Part shown: piece after piece, positions 43,730 to 52,054 of the stretch | How the letters are laid out: the number at the start of each line of letters is the position of its first letter | How positions within the stretch are numbered: position 1 is the stretch's first letter | The notes under the pieces: model-generated | What the model was told of the DNA's origin: nothing | Databases searched by the model: none | Seen by the model: only the letters and a program-made list of their open reading frames with translations | Assembly: GCF_037622515.1 (NCBI RefSeq) | Contig: NZ_JBBJCN010000001.1 | Coordinates: 558,001-622,000, forward strand | From: Paradesertivirga superstes | GTDB taxonomy: Bacteria; Bacteroidota; Bacteroidia; Sphingobacteriales; Sphingobacteriaceae | Reading direction: 5' to 3' | Length of the DNA stretch: 64,000 nt | Translations under genes and position numbers: made by a program

Positions 43730-46564
43730 TTAGTTTACTTTTATTCTTATTTCTTTGCCCGAGTAGTTAATTGTCTGGCTTGCTTTTAATTTGAAATCAA
43801 GAGGAATTGGAGAAGATGGATTTATCCAAACTATGTTAAAAGTTCTATTTTTAAGCATACCTGAAAAGCTCCCAGTACGATTGGCAATTGTTACCGTTTT
43901 TAAGTTTTCATTATATAGAATCGGGATATTGGTGTAGAATCCTTTTTCATAATTATAATTAATCTCTTCATCCTCATATAAATTGAATGCTGCGTCCTTA
44001 CCTGTATAAACATAAAGGGTTATGGTATCAGCAGCTTTTTCTGACGTATATTGCAATTCAGGTCCAAAGGGAATAATGGAGCCTTCTTTTACGTAAATGG
44101 GCATTTTTTCGTAAGGAGCTTCAGCTGTAACAGTTTTTCCGCCTGGAATAAATTTTCCCGAATACAAATCATACCAGTTTGATCCAGCAGGTAAATACAG
44201 GTCTCTCCTTTTAGCCCCATATTGATAGACTGGATTAATTAGCAAGGAGGAGCCAAACATATATTGATCTGATATATTTTTAACCGCATTGTCATTTGGG
44301 AAATCCATAATTAAGCCACGCATAATGGTATAATCATCATGGTAAGTTTTCCCTACCATTGAATAGATATAAGGCATTAAACGATAGCGCAGCTTGTTGT
44401 AGTAAAGCATACTCTGGTATGCAGGATGACTTTCGGGAGCTATATTATAAATTTCACGATATGGAAACTGGCCATGTACCCTGAATAAAGGGGTAAATGC
44501 TCCGAACTGATACCAGCGTGTTTGTAATTCGCGCCATTCGTCCAAATCCTTGCCGGTAGCCTTTTCGTAACGTTTCTCTACTGCAAAACCACCTATATCG
44601 GTTGTCCAGAAAGGCATTCCGGATAATGAAAAGTTTATACCTGCTGGTATTTGGGCCTTGAAATCTTCCCAGCGTGAACCAATATCACCGCTCCAGGTGG
44701 CCGATGCGTAACGTTGCATTCCGGCATAAGCCGAACGTGTAAGAATAAAAACTCTGTTGTCAGGATTTGAAGACCGCTGACCTTCATAAATACCCTTTGC
44801 ATTTTGTAAGGGAAAGGCATTAAAATATTTGGTTGATGAGCCCAGGTAATTAGGGTTTGTTATCTCCTTTCTGCTTTCAATATCTAAATTGGAGTGAATA
44901 TCCGGCTCCGAGGCATCCATCCACCAGGCATCGACGCCTTTACTGTACAGATTTTCATTAAGCAGATCCCAGAATCCTTTGCGCGCCGCAGGGTTATATG
45001 CATCGTAAAAGGTGTTTTTATATCCTTTACCTATCCAATCACGTCTTCCATCCAGGATGTTTCTTTTATAAAGCCATCCGTTTTTATCAAATTTTTTGTA
45101 GCTGTCTATTCCTTCATAGAATTTCGCCCATACCGAAATCATAAATCGGGTATTGTATTTCTGATGAAGTTCTTTAATCATGCCGGTCGCGTCGGGGAAG
45201 CGTGTTTCATCAAATTTCTGGCTGCCCCATTGATCTTCTTTCCAGTATGACCAATCCAGTACAATATTATCCAGCGGAATTTTCCTGTCCCTAAACTCTT
45301 TTACTGTGTTAAGAATCTCGCTCTGTGTTTTATAGCGTTCGCGACTTTGCCATAAACCCATCGACCATTTAGGCAACATTGTAGCCTTTCCTGTTAGCGT
45401 TCTATATCCACCTATTACTTCGTCGGCATTTTTACCTGAAATAAAATAATAGTTTATTGCGTCGCCCGCTTCCGATGCGAAGGCGAGGCTATTTTTATCT
45501 TTCTGATCAACAGGTCCCAGCCAATTCATTGAAATATAGGATTCGCCGCCATCAGGGTTCCACTCTACTTTTATTTGGTATGGTTTATTCTTAACCAAAT
45601 CCAGGCTTGTTAATTCAGTTCCGGGATTCCACGACTGGCGCCATTTATCTGCTACCTGTTTTCCATCAATCCACATTTTAAGGTAACCACCGTATTTTGT
45701 AAGAAAATTATGAACTCCCGAATAAGGCGATATAAATGATCCCTCCCAGGTAATTAAACCACTTCCCAGTTTATATCCTTCAGGAAATTTTTTCTGATCT
45801 TTTATATAAGAATAATCAATTACAGATTCAGCACGGATAAGCGGCGTAGTTTGTTTTGAGTTATAAGTAGCTGTCAACCAGCCTGATCCACCATCTTTGG
45901 AAATAAGTTTTAAAGCCGACAAGGGTTGATAATCTCTTACGTCTCCAACTTTGGTGATCGAATAATTATCCCATAGTATTCCATAATTATTACTCGATAA
46001 TAGAAATGGAACGGCTACTTCGGTATTATTTTGCAATAACTCTACCTGCTTGCCACGATAATTCATGGTACCATTTTGATGCTGGCCCAATCCATAAAAA
46101 GCTTCGTTCGGGCTTATCTGAAAAACCTGTTTTATAAAATATGATGATTCTCCGTTGTACGATACAGGTGTAATCGTTTTGCTGCCATTTAATAAAACAG
46201 GCTTTCCGGTGGCGTCTCTAAAATCAAGCGCTCCTGAAACTAATGAAACCTGAACGATTATAGAACCTGTGCGTAGGTAAAGCTGTTCAGATTTTTGTTC
46301 TACCGACCACTTTACGGATTTCGGATTAGCGTTACTGATCATTAAACTAAGAGGAGAAACTCTCGCATCCGTAGCTGAAGCGACTACATGAATGATCTTA
46401 TCGGAAATTACCTCCAGCTTCAGAGAAGAACATTCTGCATTATCAGGTAAAGCAATTAAAATACCATTATCTAATTTTTTAAAGCTCCCGGTTTGAGCCA
46501 ATAAAGACCCAGTACTTATTAGGGTGAAAAAAGCACCAGTAAAAACGATTAAATTTTTCAACAT
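43730..46564 (-). CDS. glycoside hydrolase family 31 with PA14 domain (alpha-xylosidase-like)
   Basis: 944 residues from the ATG at 46564, where a signal peptide begins (MLKNLIVFTGAFFTL to LLAQ); a longer frame to 46645 adds unlikely residues. The order is GH31 N-terminal domain (about 25-230), a PA14 insert (about 235-370, GSFISPYSGVHNFLTKYGGY), the catalytic barrel with nucleophile D550 (WWMDASEPD) and acid/base D627 (WSGDIGSRW), and a DUF5110-like C-terminus. This layout is that of alpha-xylosidases acting on xyloglucan oligosaccharides, but alpha-glucosidase is possible. There is no SusC/SusD pair nearby. Confidence 0.92.
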   Translation of the reverse strand: MLKNLIVFTGAFFTLISTGSLLAQTGSFKKLDNGILIALPDNAECSSLKLEVISDKIIHVVASATDARVSPLSLMISNANPKSVKWSVEQKSEQLYLRTGSIIVQVSLVSGALDFRDATGKPVLLNGSKTITPVSYNGESSYFIKQVFQISPNEAFYGLGQHQNGTMNYRGKQVELLQNNTEVAVPFLLSSNNYGILWDNYSITKVGDVRDYQPLSALKLISKDGGSGWLTATYNSKQTTPLIRAESVIDYSYIKDQKKFPEGYKLGSGLITWEGSFISPYSGVHNFLTKYGGYLKMWIDGKQVADKWRQSWNPGTELTSLDLVKNKPYQIKVEWNPDGGESYISMNWLGPVDQKDKNSLAFASEAGDAINYYFISGKNADEVIGGYRTLTGKATMLPKWSMGLWQSRERYKTQSEILNTVKEFRDRKIPLDNIVLDWSYWKEDQWGSQKFDETRFPDATGMIKELHQKYNTRFMISVWAKFYEGIDSYKKFDKNGWLYKRNILDGRRDWIGKGYKNTFYDAYNPAARKGFWDLLNENLYSKGVDAWWMDASEPDIHSNLDIESRKEITNPNYLGSSTKYFNAFPLQNAKGIYEGQRSSNPDNRVFILTRSAYAGMQRYASATWSGDIGSRWEDFKAQIPAGINFSLSGMPFWTTDIGGFAVEKRYEKATGKDLDEWRELQTRWYQFGAFTPLFRVHGQFPYREIYNIAPESHPAYQSMLYYNKLRYRLMPYIYSMVGKTYHDDYTIMRGLIMDFPNDNAVKNISDQYMFGSSLLINPVYQYGAKRRDLYLPAGSNWYDLYSGKFIPGGKTVTAEAPYEKMPIYVKEGSIIPFGPELQYTSEKAADTITLYVYTGKDAAFNLYEDEEINYNYEKGFYTNIPILYNENLKTVTIANRTGSFSGMLKNRTFNIVWINPSSPIPLDFKLKASQTINYSGKEIRIKVN

Positions 46565-46825
46565 AATTCTACAAAAGCGATAGCAATAAGATGCGATAAA
46601 TGGGCTTAAATAAAAATGGTTATAATCCTCAATCAATCTTTTCAAATAGCCTGATTGATTTCAATGAGTTGAAGGAAAGGTTTACTCTTTTAATAGGGGT
46701 ATGCTTATCAAATGACACCCTATGAATCTCCTTAAATTTTCTTTCCGACTTCGTTAAATAACATATATTGGTCCTGTGATACTAGTACTAATATATATAA
46801 ATTTTTCATTTACCAACGCCATAAC
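46565..46825. other. intergenic region between the GH31 and proline dehydrogenase genes
   Basis: 261 bases, AT-rich. It contains a perfect 8-bp inverted repeat, AATCAATC (46631-46638) and GATTGATT (46653-46660), upstream of the GH31 gene, which could be an operator. Otherwise I see nothing. Confidence 0.45.
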
Positions 46826-48031
46826 TCAGGCAAGGCCCCTTCTTACTCTTTCGTCGCTAATCAAACTTAATTCCCTCCCCACTTGACCAGCAATAGCCGA
46901 ATTTTCTTCCGCCCTTCTGAATAAATAGGGCAAAACAGCCTTTACTGGCCCATAGGGAACATATTTAGCTACATTAAAACCGGCATTAGAAAGATTAAAG
47001 CTAAGATTATCACTCATCCCAAGTAACTGAGAAAAATAAACATGAGGATGATTAACAGACATAGAAGCGTCCTTTATTAAATTCACGAGATATTTACAGC
47101 TTTCTTCATTGTGAGTGCCGGCAAGCATCGAAATATGTTTATAGTTTTCTACACAAAGCTTTAATGCCAGGTTGTAGTCAATATCCGTTTCCTCTTTAGT
47201 GTGATGTATGGGTGAAGAGTACCCCAAATTACCTGCCCGCTCCCGCTCCTTTTCCATATAAGCGCCACGTACTAATTTAGCCCCTAAAATAAAACCGTAT
47301 GTTTCTGCCTGCTTATGATGATTCGTTAAAGTTTCCAATCCATCAATTTTATAAAGTTGATAGGTATTATATACCACAGCTTTTTCAAGATTATACAATT
47401 GCATAGTTTCAAGCACCAGGTAATCTATTGCTTTTTGTATCCAGGATTCTTCGGCATCAACCATAACGGAAACATCCAGATCATAAGCAGTTTTGCAGAT
47501 GTTATTCACACGTCCTTTAATCTTAAAATATTCAGCATCTTCTGCGGAGCTGAGGTCTGAGCCTGAACTTATCTTTTCTAATAGTTCCAGACGGGCTAAT
47601 CCGCTTAATTTAAAAACAGTGAAGGGAATTCGTTCATCAACACTGGCTCTCCTGATATTTTCAATAATCTCGGCAGTTGTACGACGATAACTTTCCTCAT
47701 CCTGCAAACCCTCAACAGAATAATCCAGAATTGTGCCGACCTTCCCTTTCCAAAGCTTATTAATCACTGGCTCGCATTCTTCAATAGATTCGCCTCCGCA
47801 GAATTGTTTGAAAATGGTTTTTTTGATAAGTCCTGTAATAGGCAAGCCCAATTTTATAGCCAAGCTGATCAGTGAAGGGCCAATCCTGACTAATAGTGGA
47901 TTATTGATAAGTTTGAAAAGTTTGTACGATAAATTTAAATCTTCATCGCTTTTACCACGGAAAGCAATTTCAGTATTATTGAAACTTAAAGGAATATTTG
48001 TGAAGTTCTGGTCGCTCACATTTTCAGTCAT
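46826..48031 (-). CDS. proline dehydrogenase
   Basis: 401 residues from the ATG at 48031 (the frame also has a TTG two codons earlier). It is a monofunctional PRODH of the PutA/FAD family: a beta-alpha barrel with LVRGAYMEKERERAGNLGYSS, HNEESCKYLVNLI, YFSQLLGMSDNLSF and the C-terminal VKAVLPYLFRRAEENSAI, which bind FAD and proline. It oxidises proline to pyrroline-5-carboxylate at the membrane. The partner P5C dehydrogenase is not here. It is divergent from the S4-domain gene. Confidence 0.93.
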   Translation of the reverse strand: MTENVSDQNFTNIPLSFNNTEIAFRGKSDEDLNLSYKLFKLINNPLLVRIGPSLISLAIKLGLPITGLIKKTIFKQFCGGESIEECEPVINKLWKGKVGTILDYSVEGLQDEESYRRTTAEIIENIRRASVDERIPFTVFKLSGLARLELLEKISSGSDLSSAEDAEYFKIKGRVNNICKTAYDLDVSVMVDAEESWIQKAIDYLVLETMQLYNLEKAVVYNTYQLYKIDGLETLTNHHKQAETYGFILGAKLVRGAYMEKERERAGNLGYSSPIHHTKEETDIDYNLALKLCVENYKHISMLAGTHNEESCKYLVNLIKDASMSVNHPHVYFSQLLGMSDNLSFNLSNAGFNVAKYVPYGPVKAVLPYLFRRAEENSAIAGQVGRELSLISDERVRRGLA

Positions 48032-48077
48032 TCGCAAATTTAACAGAATATCGATTCAAATTGTTGCGGAAGGATTG

Positions 48078-48085
48078 TAAGTTTG
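48078..48085 (+). promoter_or_regulatory. -7 promoter box of the S4-domain/aroB operon
   Basis: TAAGTTTG is a perfect TAnnTTTG box ending 4 bases before the ATG at 48090, so the mRNA may be leaderless. Confidence 0.5.
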
Positions 48086-48089
48086 CAGC

Positions 48090-48296
48090 ATGATAGAGTT
48101 TAAACTGGAAGGCGATTTCATTCCTTTGATACAACTGTTAAAAGCAACCAACCTGGTACAAACTGGTGGCCATGCTCAAATAGTTGTTGCCGATGGATTA
48201 GTTAAATATAATGGTGTGGTTGATTACAGAAAACGCCTGAAAGTAAAACAGGGAGATATCGTGGAGTTCGACAATAAAAAAATCATAGTAAAATAA
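48090..48296 (+). CDS. small S4-domain RNA-binding protein (YbcJ-like)
   Basis: A 68-residue protein that is a bare S4 domain: IQLLKATNLVQTGGHAQIVV, GLVKYNGVVDYRKRLKVKQGD. This is the size of YbcJ/YaaA-type proteins, which bind structured RNA. The exact target is unknown. Its stop overlaps the aroB start (TAATG at 48294-48298), so aroB translation is probably coupled to it. Confidence 0.9.
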   Translation: MIEFKLEGDFIPLIQLLKATNLVQTGGHAQIVVADGLVKYNGVVDYRKRLKVKQGDIVEFDNKKIIVK

Positions 48297-49360
48297 TGCA
48301 GCCAATACAAAGTAACGGGTATTCCGTATTTTTTGATAACAAACTCAGCGATCTCAAAAGTTTTCTGGATACATCCAGCTATTCAAAAGTTTTTTTTCTG
48401 ACGGATTTAAATACTTCCGAGCATTGCATGCCGGTAATAGGCAAATATTTGCCGCATTTAGAAAATTATGACATTATTGAAGTTGACCCCGGCGAAGAAA
48501 ACAAGAACATCGATTATTGTATTGGTGTTTGGCGTATGTTGCTGGATTTTGGGGCTGACAGAAACAGTCTTTTGATCAATTTAGGTGGTGGTGTGGTAAC
48601 CGACATGGGTGGCTTTGCAGCTTCTACATTTAAAAGAGGAATTGATTTTGTTCAGATTCCAACTACGCTGCTTTCACAGGTAGATGCTTCTGTTGGAGGT
48701 AAAACAGGAATAGATTTAGGAAGCGTAAAAAATATAATTGGAACTTTTACTCAGCCAAAAGCTGTATTTATCTGTCGGGAGTTCTTAAATACCCTGGATA
48801 AAAGACAAATGGTTTCTGGCTTTGCAGAAATTGTTAAACATGGACTGATTGCAGATAAAAGCTATTTTGAGAAAATTAAAGTTGCTGACCTTACAAATCT
48901 TTCAGAAGAGATTATCTATCATTCTGTAGAAATTAAAAATCAGGTTGTAACTACAGATCCCTTCGAAAAAGGACTCCGCAAAACCTTAAACTTTGGCCAC
49001 ACCATTGGCCATGCAATAGAAACATACTCTCTAAAAACAGATAAGAAACCCTTGCTTCATGGAGAAGCTATTGCGATTGGGATGATCTGTGAAGGGTATT
49101 TGTCTCATAAATACAACGCATTAAGCGGTGAGGAACTGAATGAACTGATAACATTTATTCGCGCAGTTTTCCCTGACTATTCTTTTTCAAAGGTTATCTA
49201 TGAAGAGGTTATTGAGTATATGAAAAACGACAAGAAAAACTTACAGGGTCAAATAGGATTCGCTCTGCTAAGTGAAATAGGAAAATGTAACTTTAATATC
49301 TATCTGAAAGAAGAGCAGATTATTGAAAGTCTGGATTTTTATAATGATTTATTAAAATAA
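48296..49360 (+). CDS. aroB: 3-dehydroquinate synthase
   Basis: A 354-residue DHQ synthase of normal length. The NAD-binding part has LINLGGGVVTDMGGFAAS, followed by IPTTLLSQVDASVGGKTGID and KNIIGTFTQPKAV, and the metal ligands sit in FAEIVKHGLI and LNFGHTIGHAIE and HGEAIAIGM. It converts DAHP to 3-dehydroquinate in the shikimate pathway. It is coupled to the upstream S4 gene, an unusual partner. No terminator with a T run is visible after it. Confidence 0.96.
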   Translation: MQPIQSNGYSVFFDNKLSDLKSFLDTSSYSKVFFLTDLNTSEHCMPVIGKYLPHLENYDIIEVDPGEENKNIDYCIGVWRMLLDFGADRNSLLINLGGGVVTDMGGFAASTFKRGIDFVQIPTTLLSQVDASVGGKTGIDLGSVKNIIGTFTQPKAVFICREFLNTLDKRQMVSGFAEIVKHGLIADKSYFEKIKVADLTNLSEEIIYHSVEIKNQVVTTDPFEKGLRKTLNFGHTIGHAIETYSLKTDKKPLLHGEAIAIGMICEGYLSHKYNALSGEELNELITFIRAVFPDYSFSKVIYEEVIEYMKNDKKNLQGQIGFALLSEIGKCNFNIYLKEEQIIESLDFYNDLLK

Positions 49361-49377
49361 GATTCAGAAGAAACCTA

Positions 49378-49522
49378 AGGTTTTGTAACTCTTTTTATCT
49401 CCAAAGGAAATTTTCGCAGAGACTTCAAGTGGAGTTAACCTGTCGTGTTGTACCGTTTAGTGTACCTGAACTACCGGAGATAAAACCTTCGTTTGAGTAA
49501 TTGATTAGTGCATCAGCAAACG
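49378..49522 (+). promoter_or_regulatory. structured non-coding segment before the cold-shock gene
   Basis: The 231 bases between aroB and the cold-shock gene hold several complementary stretches and no gene. TTTTATCTCC (49393-49402) pairs perfectly with GGAGATAAAA (49476-49485). GAGTTAACCT (49432-49441) pairs with AGGTT...AACTC (49378-49391) around a 4-base bulge. CGTTTG (49490-49495) pairs with CAAACG (49517-49522). The first two pairings cross each other, so they form a pseudoknot or are mutually exclusive. It may be a leader of the cold-shock mRNA or a separate RNA; the promoter that would include it is not identified. Confidence 0.35.
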
Positions 49523-49563
49523 CCATCACCGGATTTAAGGAATAGAATCCAAATATTTTACCT

Positions 49564-49571
49564 ACCTTTAA
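49564..49571 (+). promoter_or_regulatory. candidate -7 box of the short cold-shock gene
   Basis: TACCTTTA is one base off TAnnTTTG and lies 20 bases before the ATG at 49592. If used, the structured segment upstream would not be in this mRNA. Confidence 0.35.
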
Positions 49572-49591
49572 AAAAATTAATATTTAATACA

Positions 49592-49783
49592 ATGCAAGAA
49601 GGTACAGTAAAATTTTTTAATGAAACAAAAGGTTTCGGATTCATCACCCCGAGCAATGGTGACAGCGAAATTTTCGTTCACTCATCAGGACTAACAGATA
49701 ATATACGTGAAAACGATACTGTAAACTATGATGTAGAACAAGGCCGCAAGGGTCTTAACGCAGTAAATGTTAAAATAGCTTAA
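49592..49783 (+). CDS. cold-shock protein, CspA family
   Basis: A 63-residue single cold-shock domain from the ATG at 49592; a longer frame from 49508 would add 28 non-conserved residues. RNP-1 is KGFGFIT and RNP-2 is EIFVHSSGL; the domain ends NAVNVKIA. It binds single-stranded nucleic acid and acts as an RNA chaperone. It has its own terminator and a long upstream region like other csp genes. Confidence 0.95.
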   Translation: MQEGTVKFFNETKGFGFITPSNGDSEIFVHSSGLTDNIRENDTVNYDVEQGRKGLNAVNVKIA

Positions 49784-49800
49784 TATACTATAAATCATTT

Positions 49801-49839
49801 AAAAAGCATTCATCTTAATAGATGAATGCTTTTTTGTGT
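49801..49839 (+). terminator. terminator after the cold-shock gene
   Basis: A 14-bp stem (49801-49814 with 49821-49834, core GCATTCATC/GATGAATGC), a 6-base loop, then T residues. Confidence 0.9.
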
Positions 49840-49843
49840 CTAA

Positions 49844-50064
49844 ATGCTATTCCTTTTAGAATAGCATAATAACAATCAAAACCTTTAATATCAGGCTTTG
49901 GACCACCTCTTTCGCTCTCAAATAAGAGCCAAAGAATTCCGAAACAGACTACTTTAAAGTAAAATTTGTTTCAGAAACGGGAATATTTAAAGCATATTTT
50001 ATTCTGTATTGTTATAATACTCATAGAATAATCACAATAACAACCAGGCTTGCGAAAATTCGCA
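49844..50064 (+). promoter_or_regulatory. structured leader region of the second cold-shock gene
   Basis: This region between the terminator and the next ATG has three hairpin candidates: ATGCTATTC (49844-49852) with GAATAGCAT (49859-49867); CTTTGG (49896-49901) with CCAAAG (49929-49934), enclosing CTCT/AGAG; and TGCGAA (50051-50056) with TTCGCA (50059-50064) just before the start. A long structured leader fits cold-shock genes. Confidence 0.35.
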
Positions 50065-50081
50065 GCGATAATTACAAAGCA

Positions 50082-50531
50082 ATGGGCAGATCAACAGAAA
50101 CTTTCAGCAAAAAAGAGAAAGAAAAAAAACGAATTAAAAAAGCACTTGATAAATTAGACAAAGCGGAAGAGCGTAAAGCTAACTCGAATAAAGGCAAGAG
50201 CCTTGATGAAATGATGGCTTATATCGACGAAAACGGAAACATTTCTTCTACTCCACCTGATCCGGGAAAAAAGAAAAAGTTTAATTCCGACGATATACAA
50301 ATTGGTGTTGCAAGACAGGAAGACATTCCAATGGACACTGTAAGAACTGGAAAAATAACATTTTTCAATGAATCTAAAGGTTACGGATTTATCACAGATT
50401 TACAGACTCAGGAAAGCATTTTTGTACATATCAATGCCTTTACGGAACCCGTAAAAGAAAATGATAAAGTTACTTTTGAAACTGAAAAAGGTCAAAAGGG
50501 ATTAAATGCGATTAAGGTAAAAAAAGCATAA
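50082..50531 (+). CDS. cold-shock-domain protein with basic N-terminal extension
   Basis: 149 residues. The first 45 residues are a Lys/Glu/Arg-rich coiled helix (FSKKEKEKKRIKKALDKLDK), then KSLDEMMAYIDENGNISSTP, and a cold-shock domain at about 85-149 with RNP-1 KGYGFIT and RNP-2 SIFVHINAF. This arrangement is a recurrent Bacteroidota protein. The basic helix probably adds RNA or ribosome contacts; that is inference. It follows the shorter cold-shock gene but has its own leader. Confidence 0.92.
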   Translation: MGRSTETFSKKEKEKKRIKKALDKLDKAEERKANSNKGKSLDEMMAYIDENGNISSTPPDPGKKKKFNSDDIQIGVARQEDIPMDTVRTGKITFFNESKGYGFITDLQTQESIFVHINAFTEPVKENDKVTFETEKGQKGLNAIKVKKA

Positions 50532-50552
50532 TTTAATTTATGCCCATTCGCT

Positions 50553-50576
50553 GGTGCGGGCTTTGAAGCTCGTACC
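50553..50576. terminator. possible hairpin between convergent csp and phnA genes
   Basis: GGTGCGGGCTT (50553-50563) and AAGCTCGTACC (50566-50576) pair along their length with two G-T wobbles. There is no T run, so termination is uncertain. Confidence 0.35.
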
Positions 50577-50606
50577 ATAATAACCTTGTAAATCTTTATA
50601 GAAAAC

Positions 50607-51185
50607 CTATACAGACTTTCTTACAAACTTTGTAAGAATAACTATAGTATCTCCGTTTACTTTTCCTTCTATCTGCTCAGCATTATCGTGAACCAGCCTG
50701 ATTTTCCGGACTATAGTTCCTTTTGGAGCAATATAATTTGTCCCTTTTACATTCAGGTTTTCAGTTAAGACCACTGTATCTCCTGATTCAAGAAGAACGC
50801 CATAGCTATCTTTATGAATTACTTTTTCAGCTGCCAGTGTATCTTCGGCATTTGCCCATTCTATTAAAGATTCATCAAGTGATGCAGACTCCATAGCATC
50901 CCTCGCCCATTCTTCAGAAGGCAATTTGCTTAGTATTTTGTATGAAAGCACCTGCACCGCCGGGACTTCACTCCAGATACTACCTTCAAGACAGCGCCAG
51001 TGATGGATGTTACTATAATTTTCATCCTGGATCTGTTTAAAACAATCCGTACACAAAACCACCTGATTTTCAGGAAGCTTTTCGGTTTTGGGCTGAACGT
51101 TAAAAACTTTTAAGTTAAAATCCTGATTTCCGCAAAGCTCGCAAGCCTGATTACTTCTGTCTTGTAATTGTGTATTTATTGCCAT
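50607..51185 (-). CDS. PhnA-domain protein (YjdM-like)
   Basis: A 192-residue protein with an N-terminal zinc ribbon (CELCG at 16-20, CTDCF about 45) and a C-terminal PhnA domain (about 125-192: YGVLLESGDTVVLTENLNVK, GTIVRKIRLVHDNAEQIEGK). Despite the name, most PhnA/YjdM proteins have no shown role in phosphonate use. The middle part (residues 60-120) is longer than in E. coli YjdM. A TAnnTTTG box (TAATTTTG on the minus strand, 51193-51200) lies 7 bases before the ATG. Confidence 0.88.
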   Translation of the reverse strand: MAINTQLQDRSNQACELCGNQDFNLKVFNVQPKTEKLPENQVVLCTDCFKQIQDENYSNIHHWRCLEGSIWSEVPAVQVLSYKILSKLPSEEWARDAMESASLDESLIEWANAEDTLAAEKVIHKDSYGVLLESGDTVVLTENLNVKGTNYIAPKGTIVRKIRLVHDNAEQIEGKVNGDTIVILTKFVRKSV

Positions 51186-51192
51186 CGACCAG

Positions 51193-51200
51193 CAAAATTA
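51193..51200 (-). promoter_or_regulatory. -7 promoter box of the PhnA gene
   Basis: On the minus strand this reads TAATTTTG, 7 bases before the ATG at 51185. Confidence 0.45.
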
Positions 51201-51295
51201 ATTTTAAAAAAACAATTTCATGTCACCGCAACCCATAAATAAAATCTGTTTTGAGCTTTTAAGCGTTTATGCAATGAAAATCTGAAACAACGAAC

Positions 51296-52054
51296 CTATT
51301 CCACGGTGTAATCTACAGATATTACGACCCGCACTGTTTTATAAATATCAGATTTCCCTGGCGGATAAGCATGCCCGCTTTCGTTCTGACTGGAGAGAAA
51401 GTCGTCACGATCCTGAATCGAAAATAGTCCCTGGCTCGCTTTACGTAAACTCCCCAGTTGTGTATTGCTCTCACGGGTAAACTGAACCGCAGCATTTCGG
51501 GCATTATTGATCGCTTCGGTCAGCATCTTAGGTTTTATCTCGTTCAATTTACTGAAAATAAATTTTAGTCCTGAGCCACTCCACTCATCAGTGGACAGTA
51601 CCACACCGGCAGTTAACAAATCGCCTGTTTTACGGCTAACCCGCTGTACCAAATCTACTTTTTGCGAACGAACTTCAATCGTTTCCCGTATTATATAGCG
51701 AAAGGTATAATTAGCATTAGGGGCTTCATAAGCATTCGCTTGTCTGTCCTGTACATTAAGGTCTTTTTCTGTAATCTCTGAGGAATTGATTCCATTCTTT
51801 AATAAAAATCCAATCACCTGATTCTTGGCGATCTCCATAGCGGCAGAACCAGCCCGCAGATCATTACTCCCCAGGCCAACCTTAAGCGACCATATTACCA
51901 TATCTGCTTTTACCTCACGCTCGGCAAAACCTTTAACCGAAATATATCGATCCTCTTTTTTAAAACGCTCCAGAGCTCGGCCGATAAGCCATGCACTAAA
52001 AATGGCACCGCAAACAACAATGAAGCTTACAATAAACAGGGATGTTCTGGTCAT
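51296..52054 (-). CDS. SIMPL-domain protein (DUF541)
   Basis: A 252-residue protein with an N-terminal membrane helix (about 6-26) followed by a SIMPL domain: ISVKGFAEREVKADMVIWSL, AYEAPNANYTFRYIIRETIE, INNARNAAVQFTRESN and the final VVISVDYTVE. It is anchored in the membrane with the domain outside. The family is widespread, has been linked loosely to stress and signalling, and has no established activity. No operon partner is adjacent. Confidence 0.9.
   Translation of the reverse strand: MTRTSLFIVSFIVVCGAIFSAWLIGRALERFKKEDRYISVKGFAEREVKADMVIWSLKVGLGSNDLRAGSAAMEIAKNQVIGFLLKNGINSSEITEKDLNVQDRQANAYEAPNANYTFRYIIRETIEVRSQKVDLVQRVSRKTGDLLTAGVVLSTDEWSGSGLKFIFSKLNEIKPKMLTEAINNARNAAVQFTRESNTQLGSLRKASQGLFSIQDRDDFLSSQNESGHAYPPGKSDIYKTVRVVISVDYTVE

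Noticed and set aside
46565..46645. Upstream extension of the GH31 gene
   Set aside because: The signal peptide begins at the ATG at 46564, and the extension overlaps an inverted repeat.
49508..49591. 28-codon N-terminal extension of the short cold-shock protein
   Set aside because: Cold-shock proteins begin at the MQEGTVKFFN position; the extension is not protein-like and contains the promoter-like box.
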